64,000 nucleotides of DNA from 2-12-FULL-65-11 sp049679965 (lineage in GTDB: Bacteria; Acidobacteriota; Vicinamibacteria; Vicinamibacterales; CAVVIG01): NCBI GenBank assembly GCA_049679965.1, contig JBAUGX010000118.1, positions 1-64,000 on the forward strand. Direction: 5' to 3'. A program made the position numbers and the translations under genes. Shown piece by piece: positions 53,782 to 61,531 of this stretch (position 1 is its first letter; every line of letters starts with the position of its first letter). Below the pieces are notes generated by a model. It was not told the DNA's origin, ran no database searches, and was given only the letters and a program-made list of their open reading frames with translations.

Positions 53782-55896
53782 ATGCACATGCGAACCCCGA
53801 TTCTTCTCATCGTGACCGCGCTTCTCCTGCAGCCCGCGGGCGTGATGGGCCAGGGCCTGCCCGCCAACTCCATTGATTTCGGCGCCCGGGCCACGGAGTT
53901 CGCCGCTGGTTCCGACCAGGCGCGAAGCCGGCGCTATCGAGACTCGCGCGACGGCGTCACACTCGACGCCTTCACGTTCGCAAAAGACACCGACATGCGA
54001 CGGTTGAGCCTGCAGGCCAATCATGTCGGGTACCTCGACCAGCACTATGCCGCCGCCTGGAACGAGTTCGGACGGTTCAAGCTAACCTTCGACTGGAACC
54101 AGATCCCGCTGTTGTTCAGTGAGAGCACCAAGACGCTGTTCTCGACATCGAGAGGCGTGCTGCGCATCAGCGACGCGATCCAGGCAGGCGTGCAAGCGGG
54201 CACCACCACGCTCGACGCAGCGGTCTTGGAGGCGCGGCCCCTCGAACTGCGCCTCAGGCGGGACGTCGCCGACTTCAGGGTGACGTACAGCGCGACGGAC
54301 CACGTCGATTTCAACCTGTCGATCAAGAACGCGACGAAGACTGGAAACCAGCCATGGGGCGGCAACTTCGGCCAATCCAACGACGTGGAGCTCCCCGTGC
54401 CGGTCGATACGAGAACGACGGACCTTGGTGCGGGGATCGAGTGGGCCAACGGGCGGACCTCGGCGCGCCTGGCGTACGACGGATCGTTCTTCACCAACAA
54501 CGTCAGCACGCTCGTCTGGGACAATCCGCGTCGCGCGACCGACTCGGCCACCGCGGGACCGTTCCAGGGCCGGATGGCGATGTGGCCCAACAGCAACATG
54601 CACACGGGCAGCGCCACCGGATCGCTGACGCTTCCGGCCCGCAGCCACGCGACGGCGTACATCTCCGTCGGCGACTGGTCCCAGGACGATCCCCTGATCC
54701 CCTTCACGATCAACAGCGCCCTGGCGACGATTCCGCTCGACCGGCCGACGGCGAATGCCGACGCCCGGGTCACGAGCATGAACTACACGTTCCACTCGAG
54801 ACCGATCGATCTGGTGTCCTATACCGCGCGCTACCGTTCGTACGAGTTCAAGAACCGGACGCCCGTCTTCAACTCTCCGACCACTGTGTCCTACGACACG
54901 ACCGTCGCGGCGTTCGCCAAAGGCGGCACGAGTCCCCTCAGTTACACGCGGCGGACCTTGGACGCCGACGTGGTGCTGACGCCCTTCACGTACGGGTCGT
55001 TCCGTGCAGGGTATACACGCGAGCAGGTCGATCAGACCGTCCGGTTCTTCGATACCACGACGGAAGATACATTCCGGGTATCCGCCGACACGACGGCCCT
55101 GGCCTGGCTCACGCTGCGCGGCGTCTACGAGCACGCCAAGCGCGTCGGTTCGGGGTTCGACGAGCTGGCGCTCGACGATATCGGCGAGCAAGTGTCGCTG
55201 CGCCAATTTGACATTTCAGATCGCACGTCCAATCGGTTCTCAGGCATTGTGCAGGTTGCGCCTGTGCCTCTCCCGCAGCTGGCGGTGAACGGGTCGGTGT
55301 CGGTCGGCGACGAGGATCGTCCGGGTGCGGGATTTGGCCTTCGAAGCAACGGCAATCACGCGTACTCGATCGGCGTGGATTTCGTGCCTCGCGACGAAGT
55401 ATCGATGGGGGTGACGTTCGGGCGTGAGTGGTATACGGCGCTCCAGGCGTCAAGGCAGGCGAATCCGGGCGCGCAGTTCAACGATCCCACGCGGGACTGG
55501 ACGACCAACAGCACCGACACCGCCCAAACCCTGTCGGCCTCGCTCGATCTGCTCAAGGCGTGGCCGAAGACCGATGTGCGGATGGCGTACGACTACAGCC
55601 GTGCGGAATCACAGTACGTGTATGGCTTGGCGCCCAACAGCACGTTGACGCCCGTCGTGCAACTGCCCGTGGTCTCAAACGAGCTGCAGCGCGGCACACT
55701 CGACGTCCGGTACCATGTCACGCCGCGGCTGGCTCTTGGCCTTGTCTACTGGTACGACCGCTACATCGTCAACGACTTCGCACAGGATCCGCAAAGGTTC
55801 ACCACCCTCGCGCAGCCGTCGTTGCTGATGATGGGGTACTTCTCGCGTCCCTACACCGCCAACACGGTGTCGGCCCGGCTCACCTATTACTGGTAG
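53782..55896 (+). CDS. mtrB: MtrB/PioB-family outer-membrane barrel of an electron conduit
   Basis: About 704 residues. Signal peptide MRTPILLIVTALLLQPAGVMG, then beta-strand alternation throughout and an aromatic last residue (LTYYW), as needed for barrel insertion. The general layout and partner gene fit the MtrB/PioB family. No CxxC-type Cys pair, known for some MtrB proteins, is seen near the N-terminus. The start may be ATG 53782 or 53788, the latter better spaced from GAGGA. It is the last gene of the operon; the next gene is convergent. No extracellular multihaem cytochrome (MtrC type) is encoded in the window. Confidence 0.92.
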   Translation: MHMRTPILLIVTALLLQPAGVMGQGLPANSIDFGARATEFAAGSDQARSRRYRDSRDGVTLDAFTFAKDTDMRRLSLQANHVGYLDQHYAAAWNEFGRFKLTFDWNQIPLLFSESTKTLFSTSRGVLRISDAIQAGVQAGTTTLDAAVLEARPLELRLRRDVADFRVTYSATDHVDFNLSIKNATKTGNQPWGGNFGQSNDVELPVPVDTRTTDLGAGIEWANGRTSARLAYDGSFFTNNVSTLVWDNPRRATDSATAGPFQGRMAMWPNSNMHTGSATGSLTLPARSHATAYISVGDWSQDDPLIPFTINSALATIPLDRPTANADARVTSMNYTFHSRPIDLVSYTARYRSYEFKNRTPVFNSPTTVSYDTTVAAFAKGGTSPLSYTRRTLDADVVLTPFTYGSFRAGYTREQVDQTVRFFDTTTEDTFRVSADTTALAWLTLRGVYEHAKRVGSGFDELALDDIGEQVSLRQFDISDRTSNRFSGIVQVAPVPLPQLAVNGSVSVGDEDRPGAGFGLRSNGNHAYSIGVDFVPRDEVSMGVTFGREWYTALQASRQANPGAQFNDPTRDWTTNSTDTAQTLSASLDLLKAWPKTDVRMAYDYSRAESQYVYGLAPNSTLTPVVQLPVVSNELQRGTLDVRYHVTPRLALGLVYWYDRYIVNDFAQDPQRFTTLAQPSLLMMGYFSRPYTANTVSARLTYYW

Positions 55897-55901
55897 CTCA
55901 C

Positions 55902-58289
55902 TTACGCCTTCGCATTCCGTAGACGCAGGGCGTTGCCGATGACCGACAGCGAGCTGAAGCTCATGGCGGCCGCAGCTATGATGGGACTCAGCAGAAGGCC
56001 GAATGCTGGATACAACACTCCTGCGGCGATGGGCACGCCCGCCGTGTTGTAGACGAACGCGAAAAACAGATTCTGTTTGATATTGCGCATCGTCTGCCGC
56101 GAGAGCCCGCGCGCCCGCGCGATGCCGCGCAGGTCGCCCTTCACGAGCGTCACGCCCGCGCTCTCCATCGCGACATCCGTGCCGGTGCCCATCGCAATGC
56201 CCACCTGCGCCTGGGCGAGCGCCGGCGCATCGTTGATGCCGTCACCTGCCATCGCGACGATCCGGCCCTCCGCCTGCAGGCGCTTGATCTTGTCGGCCTT
56301 CTGATCCGGCAGCACCTCGGCCATCACTTCGTCGATACCGAGCTTCCGGGCGACCGCCTGGGCTGTGGCCTGACTGTCTCCGGTCAGCATCACCAGGCGG
56401 ACGCCGTCCTTGTGAAGTGCCTCGATCGCCTCGGAGGTGCTCTCCTTGATCGGATCGGCCACGCCAACCAGTCCGGCCGCCTTGCCGTCGATTGCCACGA
56501 ACATCACCGTTTGCGCATCCGCCCGGAGCTCCTCGGCGCGTCCCACGAGCGATCGCGCCTCGACGCCGAGGCTCTCGAACAAGGCCTTGTTCCCCAGTGC
56601 CACCTCGCGGCCATCGACGCGCCCCTTCACGCCCTTGCCCGTGATCGACTCGAACCCCTCGGCGTTGCCCAAGACAAGCCCTCGGGCAAGGGCGCCGTTG
56701 ACGATGGCGGCCGCGAGCGGGTGCTCGCTCCCTCGCTCGAGGCTGGCGGCCAGGCGAAGGAGCTCCGCTTCCTTGACGCCTGGCGCGGGGGTGACGCTCA
56801 CCAGCGTCGGTTTCCCTTCCGTGAGCGTCCCCGTCTTGTCGACGACCAGCGTATCGACCTTGCGCAGAACCTCGATGGCTTCCGCGTTCCTGAAGAGCAC
56901 GCCCATCGTTGCGCCTTTGCCTGTCGCCACCATGATCGACATCGGTGTGGCCAGGCCGAGCGCGCACGGGCAGGCGATGATGAGCACCGCGACGGCATTG
57001 ATGAGCGCGTGCGCCATGCGAGGCTCTGGCCCGATGAGCGCCCACACCACGAAGGTGGCGATGGCGACCAGGATGACGATCGGCACGAAGTAGCCAGAGA
57101 CGACGTCCGCGAGTTTCTGAATGGGCGCTCGGCTGCGCTGCGCCTCGGCGACCATCGCCACGATGCGCGCGAGAAGTGTTTCGGCGCCGACCTTCTCCGC
57201 GCGGATGATCAGGCCGCCAGTGCCGTTAATCGTCGCGCCGACCACGCGGTCGCCCGCTTGTTTCTCCACCGGAATGGGCTCGCCGGTGATCATCGACTCG
57301 TCCACATGGCTGTGTCCGTCGACCACGACGCCATCGACCGGCACCTTTTCGCCGGGCCGCACGCGCAGCCGGTCGCCGACTTCAACGATGTCAAGCGGCA
57401 CGTCTTCCTCGCGTCCATCCGAACGCAGCCGTCGCGCTGTCTTGGGTGTGAGGCCCAGCAGTTTTCGGATCGCGGAGCTCGTCTGGCTCCTCGCGCGCAA
57501 CTCGAGCACCTGGCCGAGCAGGATGAGCGTCGTGATGACGGCGGCGGCCTCGAAGTAGACAGCGACCTCGCCTTGCGCGCGGAACGAATCAGGGAAGACT
57601 CCTGGAAAGAGCGTGGCCACGATGCTGTAGATGTAGGACACGCTCACACCGAGCCCGATGAGCGTGAACATGTTCAGGTTACGGTGGACGACGGATTGCG
57701 CGGCCCGTTCGTAGAACGGCCACGCGGCCCAGAGGCACACCGGCGTGGCGAGCGCGAGCTCGACGAGCAGACGCGTCCGCATGGACATGACAGACAGCGA
57801 TCCGACCCCCGGCAGCATGTCGCTCATCACGGAGATGAGGAGAGGCGCCGTCAGGGCCGCCGCCAGCCAGAAGCGGCGCGTCATGTCCCGCAATTCGGGA
57901 TTGTCCTCTTCGTCTGCGCTGGTGACGGTGCGGGGCTCGAGCGCCATCCCGCAGAGGGGACACGTGCCCGGTCGGTCACTGAGGATCTCGGGGTGCATGG
58001 GACACGTGTAGATCCCGCCCGCTGACTGTTTCGGAGTTGTCGTGGGGTCCGCCTTCAGGCGGACCTCGGTCCGGCTAAAGCCGGCCCCCACGTACGTCTT
58101 GGGGTTGTCGCGGAACTTCGCCAGGCACCCGGCGCAGCAGAACAGATACGTCTCGCCCTCGTAGTTGAACCGATGAGGACTCTCCGGCTTGACGCGCATC
58201 CCGCACACCGGATCGGTTGCCGTCGCTGGAGGAGCGGGCGTGTGCACGTCCGGGTCGGGCGCGTGATGCTCGTGCGTCATGCCCATCAT
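55902..58289 (-). CDS. copA: Copper-type P1B ATPase with YHS and heavy-metal-binding domains
   Basis: A 795-residue ATPase. Residues 25-65 form a YHS domain (DPVCGMRVKPES...FCCAGCLAKF). A repeat-derived linker at about 66-84 (VGAGFSRTEVRLKADPT) is followed by a heavy-metal-binding domain (YTCPMHPEILSDRPGTCPLCGM), and then the ATPase with IACPCALGLATP (CPC ion motif), DKTGTLTEGKP and GDGINDAPALAQAQVG. It exports Cu(I) or Ag(I) from the cytoplasm. GGAG lies 3 bases before the ATG at 58289. It is last in the TonB-DUF302 group on the minus strand. Confidence 0.93.
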   Translation of the reverse strand: MMGMTHEHHAPDPDVHTPAPPATATDPVCGMRVKPESPHRFNYEGETYLFCCAGCLAKFRDNPKTYVGAGFSRTEVRLKADPTTTPKQSAGGIYTCPMHPEILSDRPGTCPLCGMALEPRTVTSADEEDNPELRDMTRRFWLAAALTAPLLISVMSDMLPGVGSLSVMSMRTRLLVELALATPVCLWAAWPFYERAAQSVVHRNLNMFTLIGLGVSVSYIYSIVATLFPGVFPDSFRAQGEVAVYFEAAAVITTLILLGQVLELRARSQTSSAIRKLLGLTPKTARRLRSDGREEDVPLDIVEVGDRLRVRPGEKVPVDGVVVDGHSHVDESMITGEPIPVEKQAGDRVVGATINGTGGLIIRAEKVGAETLLARIVAMVAEAQRSRAPIQKLADVVSGYFVPIVILVAIATFVVWALIGPEPRMAHALINAVAVLIIACPCALGLATPMSIMVATGKGATMGVLFRNAEAIEVLRKVDTLVVDKTGTLTEGKPTLVSVTPAPGVKEAELLRLAASLERGSEHPLAAAIVNGALARGLVLGNAEGFESITGKGVKGRVDGREVALGNKALFESLGVEARSLVGRAEELRADAQTVMFVAIDGKAAGLVGVADPIKESTSEAIEALHKDGVRLVMLTGDSQATAQAVARKLGIDEVMAEVLPDQKADKIKRLQAEGRIVAMAGDGINDAPALAQAQVGIAMGTGTDVAMESAGVTLVKGDLRGIARARGLSRQTMRNIKQNLFFAFVYNTAGVPIAAGVLYPAFGLLLSPIIAAAAMSFSSLSVIGNALRLRNAKA
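58041..58092. repeat. Compound palindromic element inside the copA linker
   Basis: Two hairpins, GGTCCGCCT-N2-AGGCGGACC (58046-58065) and CCGGCT-N2-AGCCGG (58071-58084), are framed by CGTGGGG and CCCCCACG. It is read in frame as VGAGFSRTEVRLKADPT between the YHS and HMBD domains. Related palindromes lie at 42193-42210 and 28137-28150. Confidence 0.8.
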
Positions 58290-58295
58290 TGTCTC

Positions 58296-58415
58296 CTACA
58301 CCGCCATTCCCGAGACCTTCAACGTGCCTTTCCGCAAGGCGCGCAACTTGGTCGCGTAGAAGACAGGAATGAAGATGATGAAGAGCACACCTAGGGCTGC
58401 ACCCAGGTGCGAGCG
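58296..58415 (-). pseudogene. Remnant of a membrane-protein C-terminus
   Basis: Directly after the DUF302 stop, in the same frame, codons run RSHLGAALGVLFIIFIPVFY and on for another 19 to a stop at 58296. It looks like the last membrane helix and basic tail of a lost transporter, without a start codon. Its origin is uncertain. Confidence 0.45.
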
Positions 58416-58859
58416 TCAGCCGATCGACGCGATGACTCGGCGAAGCCGCTGGTCGGCCTCGTCAACCACCGGCGTCAGCTCCGGGTTGTCGACGATCCTG
58501 AACATCGCCCGTGGATCGGCAATGGACACGACAACTCCGCCGCCTTCGGGCGCCGCTTGCACGACGACGTTACACGGAAGGAGCAGGCCGATCTGGGGAT
58601 CAACGGTGAGCGCCTTGTGAGCGAGGGTCGGGTTGCACGCGCCCAGGATGATATACGGCCGGAACTCGGCGTTGAGCTTCTTCTTGAGGGTATCCCTGAT
58701 GTCGATTGTCGTCAGGACGCCGAATCCTTCGTTCCTGAGCGCCGTCGTGACCCGTGCGACGGCCTCTTCGACCGTTCCTTGCTCGAGGCGGCGCTCAAAT
58801 CCATAAGAGACCGGGGAAGCCGCCTTGGGCCGGGCCTTGAGTGAATCGGTGTTCAACAT
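58416..58859 (-). CDS. DUF302-domain protein
   Basis: A 147-residue protein starting at ATG 58857-58859. It has the DUF302 hallmarks: YGFERRLEQGTVEEAVARV, GFGVLTTIDIRDTLKKKL, RPYIILGACNPTLAHKAL and IGLLLPCNVVV. The family is small, often near heavy-metal or cytochrome genes, with unknown function; the Cys in GACNP and PCNV are conserved. It overlaps the upstream gene by 7 bases and precedes the membrane-protein remnant and copA. Confidence 0.85.
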   Translation of the reverse strand: MLNTDSLKARPKAASPVSYGFERRLEQGTVEEAVARVTTALRNEGFGVLTTIDIRDTLKKKLNAEFRPYIILGACNPTLAHKALTVDPQIGLLLPCNVVVQAAPEGGGVVVSIADPRAMFRIVDNPELTPVVDEADQRLRRVIASIG

Positions 58860-59281
58860 GGCGGTATTCCTCTCTCCGATGCCGCATTCCACTTCTGCAC
58901 AGATTCCTCGAGAACTTCTCGCGCGTCGGGAGACAGCGGTGTGCTGCCCTGGTCGGGCTTCGCGAAGAGTTGGACGATCCTGAAGAAACGCAAGCCGCCG
59001 AACGCCACCTTGAAGGCAAACTCGGCGTTTCCCGCTCTCACGCCGGGCTCGACATCCTGGATGTTTCCGAACGCCACGATCCGGCCAGATCCCGGGTCCG
59101 CGTACCCGCGCGCGGCCGCGCACGAGTAGAAGCGACCGCCCAGATTCACCCGGCCCGCATTCCCTCCAAGGGACTCGTTCTTCAAGAGACGGATCATCGG
59201 GCCGTTCATCTGCACGAGATTGTGCATGACCGCAGGGTCATCGGCGATAGCCGGGTCCATGACTGCAAATCTAGTGGTCAC
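58853..59281 (-). CDS. Conserved protein of unknown function between tonB-type and DUF302 genes
   Basis: A 142-residue protein from a GTG start at 59281 (ATG 59260 is an alternative). It contains FAVMDPAIADDPAVMHNLVQ, GRFYSCAAARGYADPGSGR and an acidic C-terminal helix. No family recognised. It overlaps the TonB-family gene upstream by 11 bases and the DUF302 start downstream by 7, so all three seem co-translated. Confidence 0.65.
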   Translation of the reverse strand: MTTRFAVMDPAIADDPAVMHNLVQMNGPMIRLLKNESLGGNAGRVNLGGRFYSCAAARGYADPGSGRIVAFGNIQDVEPGVRAGNAEFAFKVAFGGLRFFRIVQLFAKPDQGSTPLSPDAREVLEESVQKWNAASERGIPPC

Positions 59282-60035
59282 GTTTCTGTCCTTGGATGCT
59301 GAAGTTGAACGTCACGGTCAACACGAACGACACCGGCGTGCCGTTCAAAACGAGCGGGGCGTACTGCCACTGCCTGAGTGCGTCGATGGCGGCGTTGTCG
59401 AGCAGGGGATGACGCGACCGCAAGACCTTGATCGATTCGACACAACCGGTCTTGTCCACAACGGCTTCGAGAATGACCAGCCCGGTTATCTGCATGACTG
59501 ACGCGACGCTCGGGTAGACAGGCTCGACGCGGTGGATGAGTGATGGCTCGTGAACCAGTCCGCCGATTCGCACGGGTGCGTCGGGTGCCTTGGCTGCCGG
59601 CGGCGGAGGCGGAGCCTCGGACACGAGGCCACCGACGATCCCGCCAATCGTTCCACCCGGGACTCCGCCTTCAACACCGCCTTCAACGCCAGCGACGGTC
59701 GTGGCATGGCCGGCATCAGGCTCGGGCGGTCGCACCTCAGGTGGCGCCTCAACCGGTGCCGCCGCTTCGGCGGTCGGAGCCGGCTTCGGGCGTGACTCAA
59801 CCGCCCGAGGGGGTCTGGGCGCTGCGGGCGCTGGCGGTGGAGGCGGTGGAGCGGGCGGCGGAGCCACGAACGCCATCATCCTGGGTGCCGTGGGCAACAC
59901 CCTGACGCCTTCAGTCATGGCGATAGCGACAACGCCGCCAACGACAGCCGCGTGGAGTGCAAAAGCCAAGGCCTTCGAGATCGGAGAACGCTCCCGAAGC
60001 GGTCGCTCGGTTGTCCCGATAACCAGGTCGAACAT
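59271..60035 (-). CDS. TonB-family energy-transducing protein
   Basis: A 254-residue protein: short cytoplasmic N-terminus (MFDLVIGTTERPLRER), a membrane anchor (LAFALHAAVVGGVVAIAMTE), a long Pro/Ala/Glu-rich periplasmic spacer (residues 60-160), and a C-terminal TonB domain (RVEPVYPSVASVMQITGLVI, NAAIDALRQWQYAPL). It passes proton-motive energy to outer-membrane transporters. Start at ATG 60033-60035. It heads the minus-strand group that ends with copA, so metal uptake or export is its likely context. Confidence 0.9.
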   Translation of the reverse strand: MFDLVIGTTERPLRERSPISKALAFALHAAVVGGVVAIAMTEGVRVLPTAPRMMAFVAPPPAPPPPPPAPAAPRPPRAVESRPKPAPTAEAAAPVEAPPEVRPPEPDAGHATTVAGVEGGVEGGVPGGTIGGIVGGLVSEAPPPPPAAKAPDAPVRIGGLVHEPSLIHRVEPVYPSVASVMQITGLVILEAVVDKTGCVESIKVLRSRHPLLDNAAIDALRQWQYAPLVLNGTPVSFVLTVTFNFSIQGQKRDH

Positions 60036-60136
60036 ACGAAGAAAAAGTGCAGGAACTGCGCCAGTCAGAAGTCCGTTCGGGAGAGGCTGTTCACGGTGTT
60101 TTGACGCCAGGCCCACAGGGCGAAGGGATTGCCGGG

Positions 60137-60168
60137 GGGACTATTCCGCGAGACCGCGGGATAGTCCG
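60137..60168. promoter_or_regulatory. Enhancer-like dyad of the MgtC/DUF4010-ATPase genes (copy 2)
   Basis: GGACTAT (60138-60144), TCCGC-N6-GCGGG, ATAGTCC (60161-60167). The core is 25 of 30 bases identical to copy 1 at 50396-50425. The centre is about 106 bases before the predicted sigma-54 start point. In 60036-60292 there is also the tonB-side region with a weak 7-of-8 match on the minus strand (60048-60063), which leaves almost no leader. Confidence 0.65.
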
Positions 60169-60232
60169 CGCTATGCCTTGACGCGCCGCCTGAACCCGAG
60201 CGTTGTGCGGGTCAGATAGCCATCTTCACGCG

Positions 60233-60248
60233 TGGCACATCGCTTGCC
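60233..60248 (+). promoter_or_regulatory. Sigma-54 promoter of the MgtC/DUF4010-ATPase genes
   Basis: TGGCACATCGCTTGCC is a full match to TGGC-N7-TTGC. The start point is predicted near 60259, 34 nt before the ATG at 60293. Confidence 0.68.
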
Positions 60249-60292
60249 GTTTATGGCCATCGACGCGCTCAACGGGCAATACTGAACACGTA

Positions 60293-61531
60293 ATGGAACT
60301 TCTCCCTGCCGGCATCATCGTGGCCGCGCTCGGCGGCTTGGCGATTGGCGTCGAGCGGCAGTGGTCCGGTCATGCGACTGGTCCGCGCGCCCGATTTGCG
60401 GGCATCCGGACGTTCACTCTACTCGGCGCGGTCGGAGGTGTCGCCGGCTGGTTGTGGACGCAGCAGGTCTATGCGCTGGCGACCGTCCTGCTGGCGGCTG
60501 GCGCGGCACTCGTGGTCGCCGCCTACATTGCTGCAAGCCGGGCCGAAGTCGATGGCACGACCGAGGTCGGCGCCATCGTCGTCCTCGGCACGGGCGCGCT
60601 GTCTGGCCTCGGTCATATCACGCTCGCGAGCGGCATTGTCGCGGTCACGACGCTCATTCTGCTCGAGAAGTCTCGTCTGCACGCGTTCGTCGAGCGCCTC
60701 GATGATGAGGAGCTGCGGGCGGCGGCACGATTCGCCGTGATGGCGGTCGTCGTGCTGCCGCTCTTGCCGGCCGGCCCGTACGGGCCGCTCGGCGGCGTTC
60801 GGCCGCGCGACATCTGGCTGCTGGTGCTCTTCGTCTCCGGGCTGAGCTTTGCCGGCTACATCGCCCGCCGCGCCATCGGCGCGAGCCGCGGCTACCCGTT
60901 GGCGGGTCTCCTTGGCGGCCTGGTCTCGTCCACCAACGTGACGCTCATGTTCTCCCGCGCGAGCCGCGACTCGCGCCAGGCCCGCATACCGCTGGCCTAC
61001 GGCGTTGTGGCGGCGTGCACCGTCTTGTTTGTTCGCGTGGCCATCACCGTGTCGGTCCTCAACTCGAGCCTCGCGTGGACGCTGCTGCCGTATCTCGGTC
61101 CGCCGTTCGTCGTGGGCGTACTGATTCTGGCGACTGGCTTCCACGATGCGCGCCATGAGCCGACACACCTCGACGTGCCCACCAACCCGTTGCAGATCGG
61201 CGCGGCCCTGCAGATGGCCGCCATGTTTCAGGCCGTGTTGTTCGCGGTCGATCTGATGCGCCGGTTCTGGGGCGATGCCGGCGTTATCGTGTCGGGCGCC
61301 GTGCTGGGGCTGACCGACATGGACGCGTTGACGATCGCGATGGCACGCGGCGCGTCCTCCGGCATCCCGCTCGAGGTTGCGGCGCGCGCCGTCGCGACAG
61401 GCATTCTGGCGAACACGGCGCTGAAGCTCGCCCTGGCTGTGGTCATCGGCCGTGCCCGGTTCAGGCGTGTGGTCGGAGCAAGCCTGGCCGCCATCGGCCT
61501 GGCGATTGGCGCGTCGCTGGCGCTTCAGTGA
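60293..61531 (+). CDS. MgtC/SapB-type membrane protein with DUF4010
   Basis: A 412-residue membrane protein. The N-terminal third is MgtC/SapB-like (LGGLAIGVERQWSG, RFAGIRTFTLLGAVGGVAGW), and the C-terminal part is DUF4010 (ALAGLLGGLVSSTNVTLMFS-type: YPLAGLLGGLVSSTNVTL, GLTDMDALTIAMARGASSG). Function is unknown; MgtC-like proteins affect Mg2+ stress, ATP synthase or membrane potential. Start at ATG 60293. Its last bases overlap the start of the P-type ATPase gene (GTGA), so the two are likely made together. Confidence 0.88.
   Translation: MELLPAGIIVAALGGLAIGVERQWSGHATGPRARFAGIRTFTLLGAVGGVAGWLWTQQVYALATVLLAAGAALVVAAYIAASRAEVDGTTEVGAIVVLGTGALSGLGHITLASGIVAVTTLILLEKSRLHAFVERLDDEELRAAARFAVMAVVVLPLLPAGPYGPLGGVRPRDIWLLVLFVSGLSFAGYIARRAIGASRGYPLAGLLGGLVSSTNVTLMFSRASRDSRQARIPLAYGVVAACTVLFVRVAITVSVLNSSLAWTLLPYLGPPFVVGVLILATGFHDARHEPTHLDVPTNPLQIGAALQMAAMFQAVLFAVDLMRRFWGDAGVIVSGAVLGLTDMDALTIAMARGASSGIPLEVAARAVATGILANTALKLALAVVIGRARFRRVVGASLAAIGLAIGASLALQ

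Noticed and set aside
60048..60063. Sigma-54-like match on the minus strand before the TonB-family gene
   Set aside because: The -12 element is CTGC and the start point would be two bases from the ATG. The gene may still use the shared dyad at 60137-60168, but this promoter is unconvincing.
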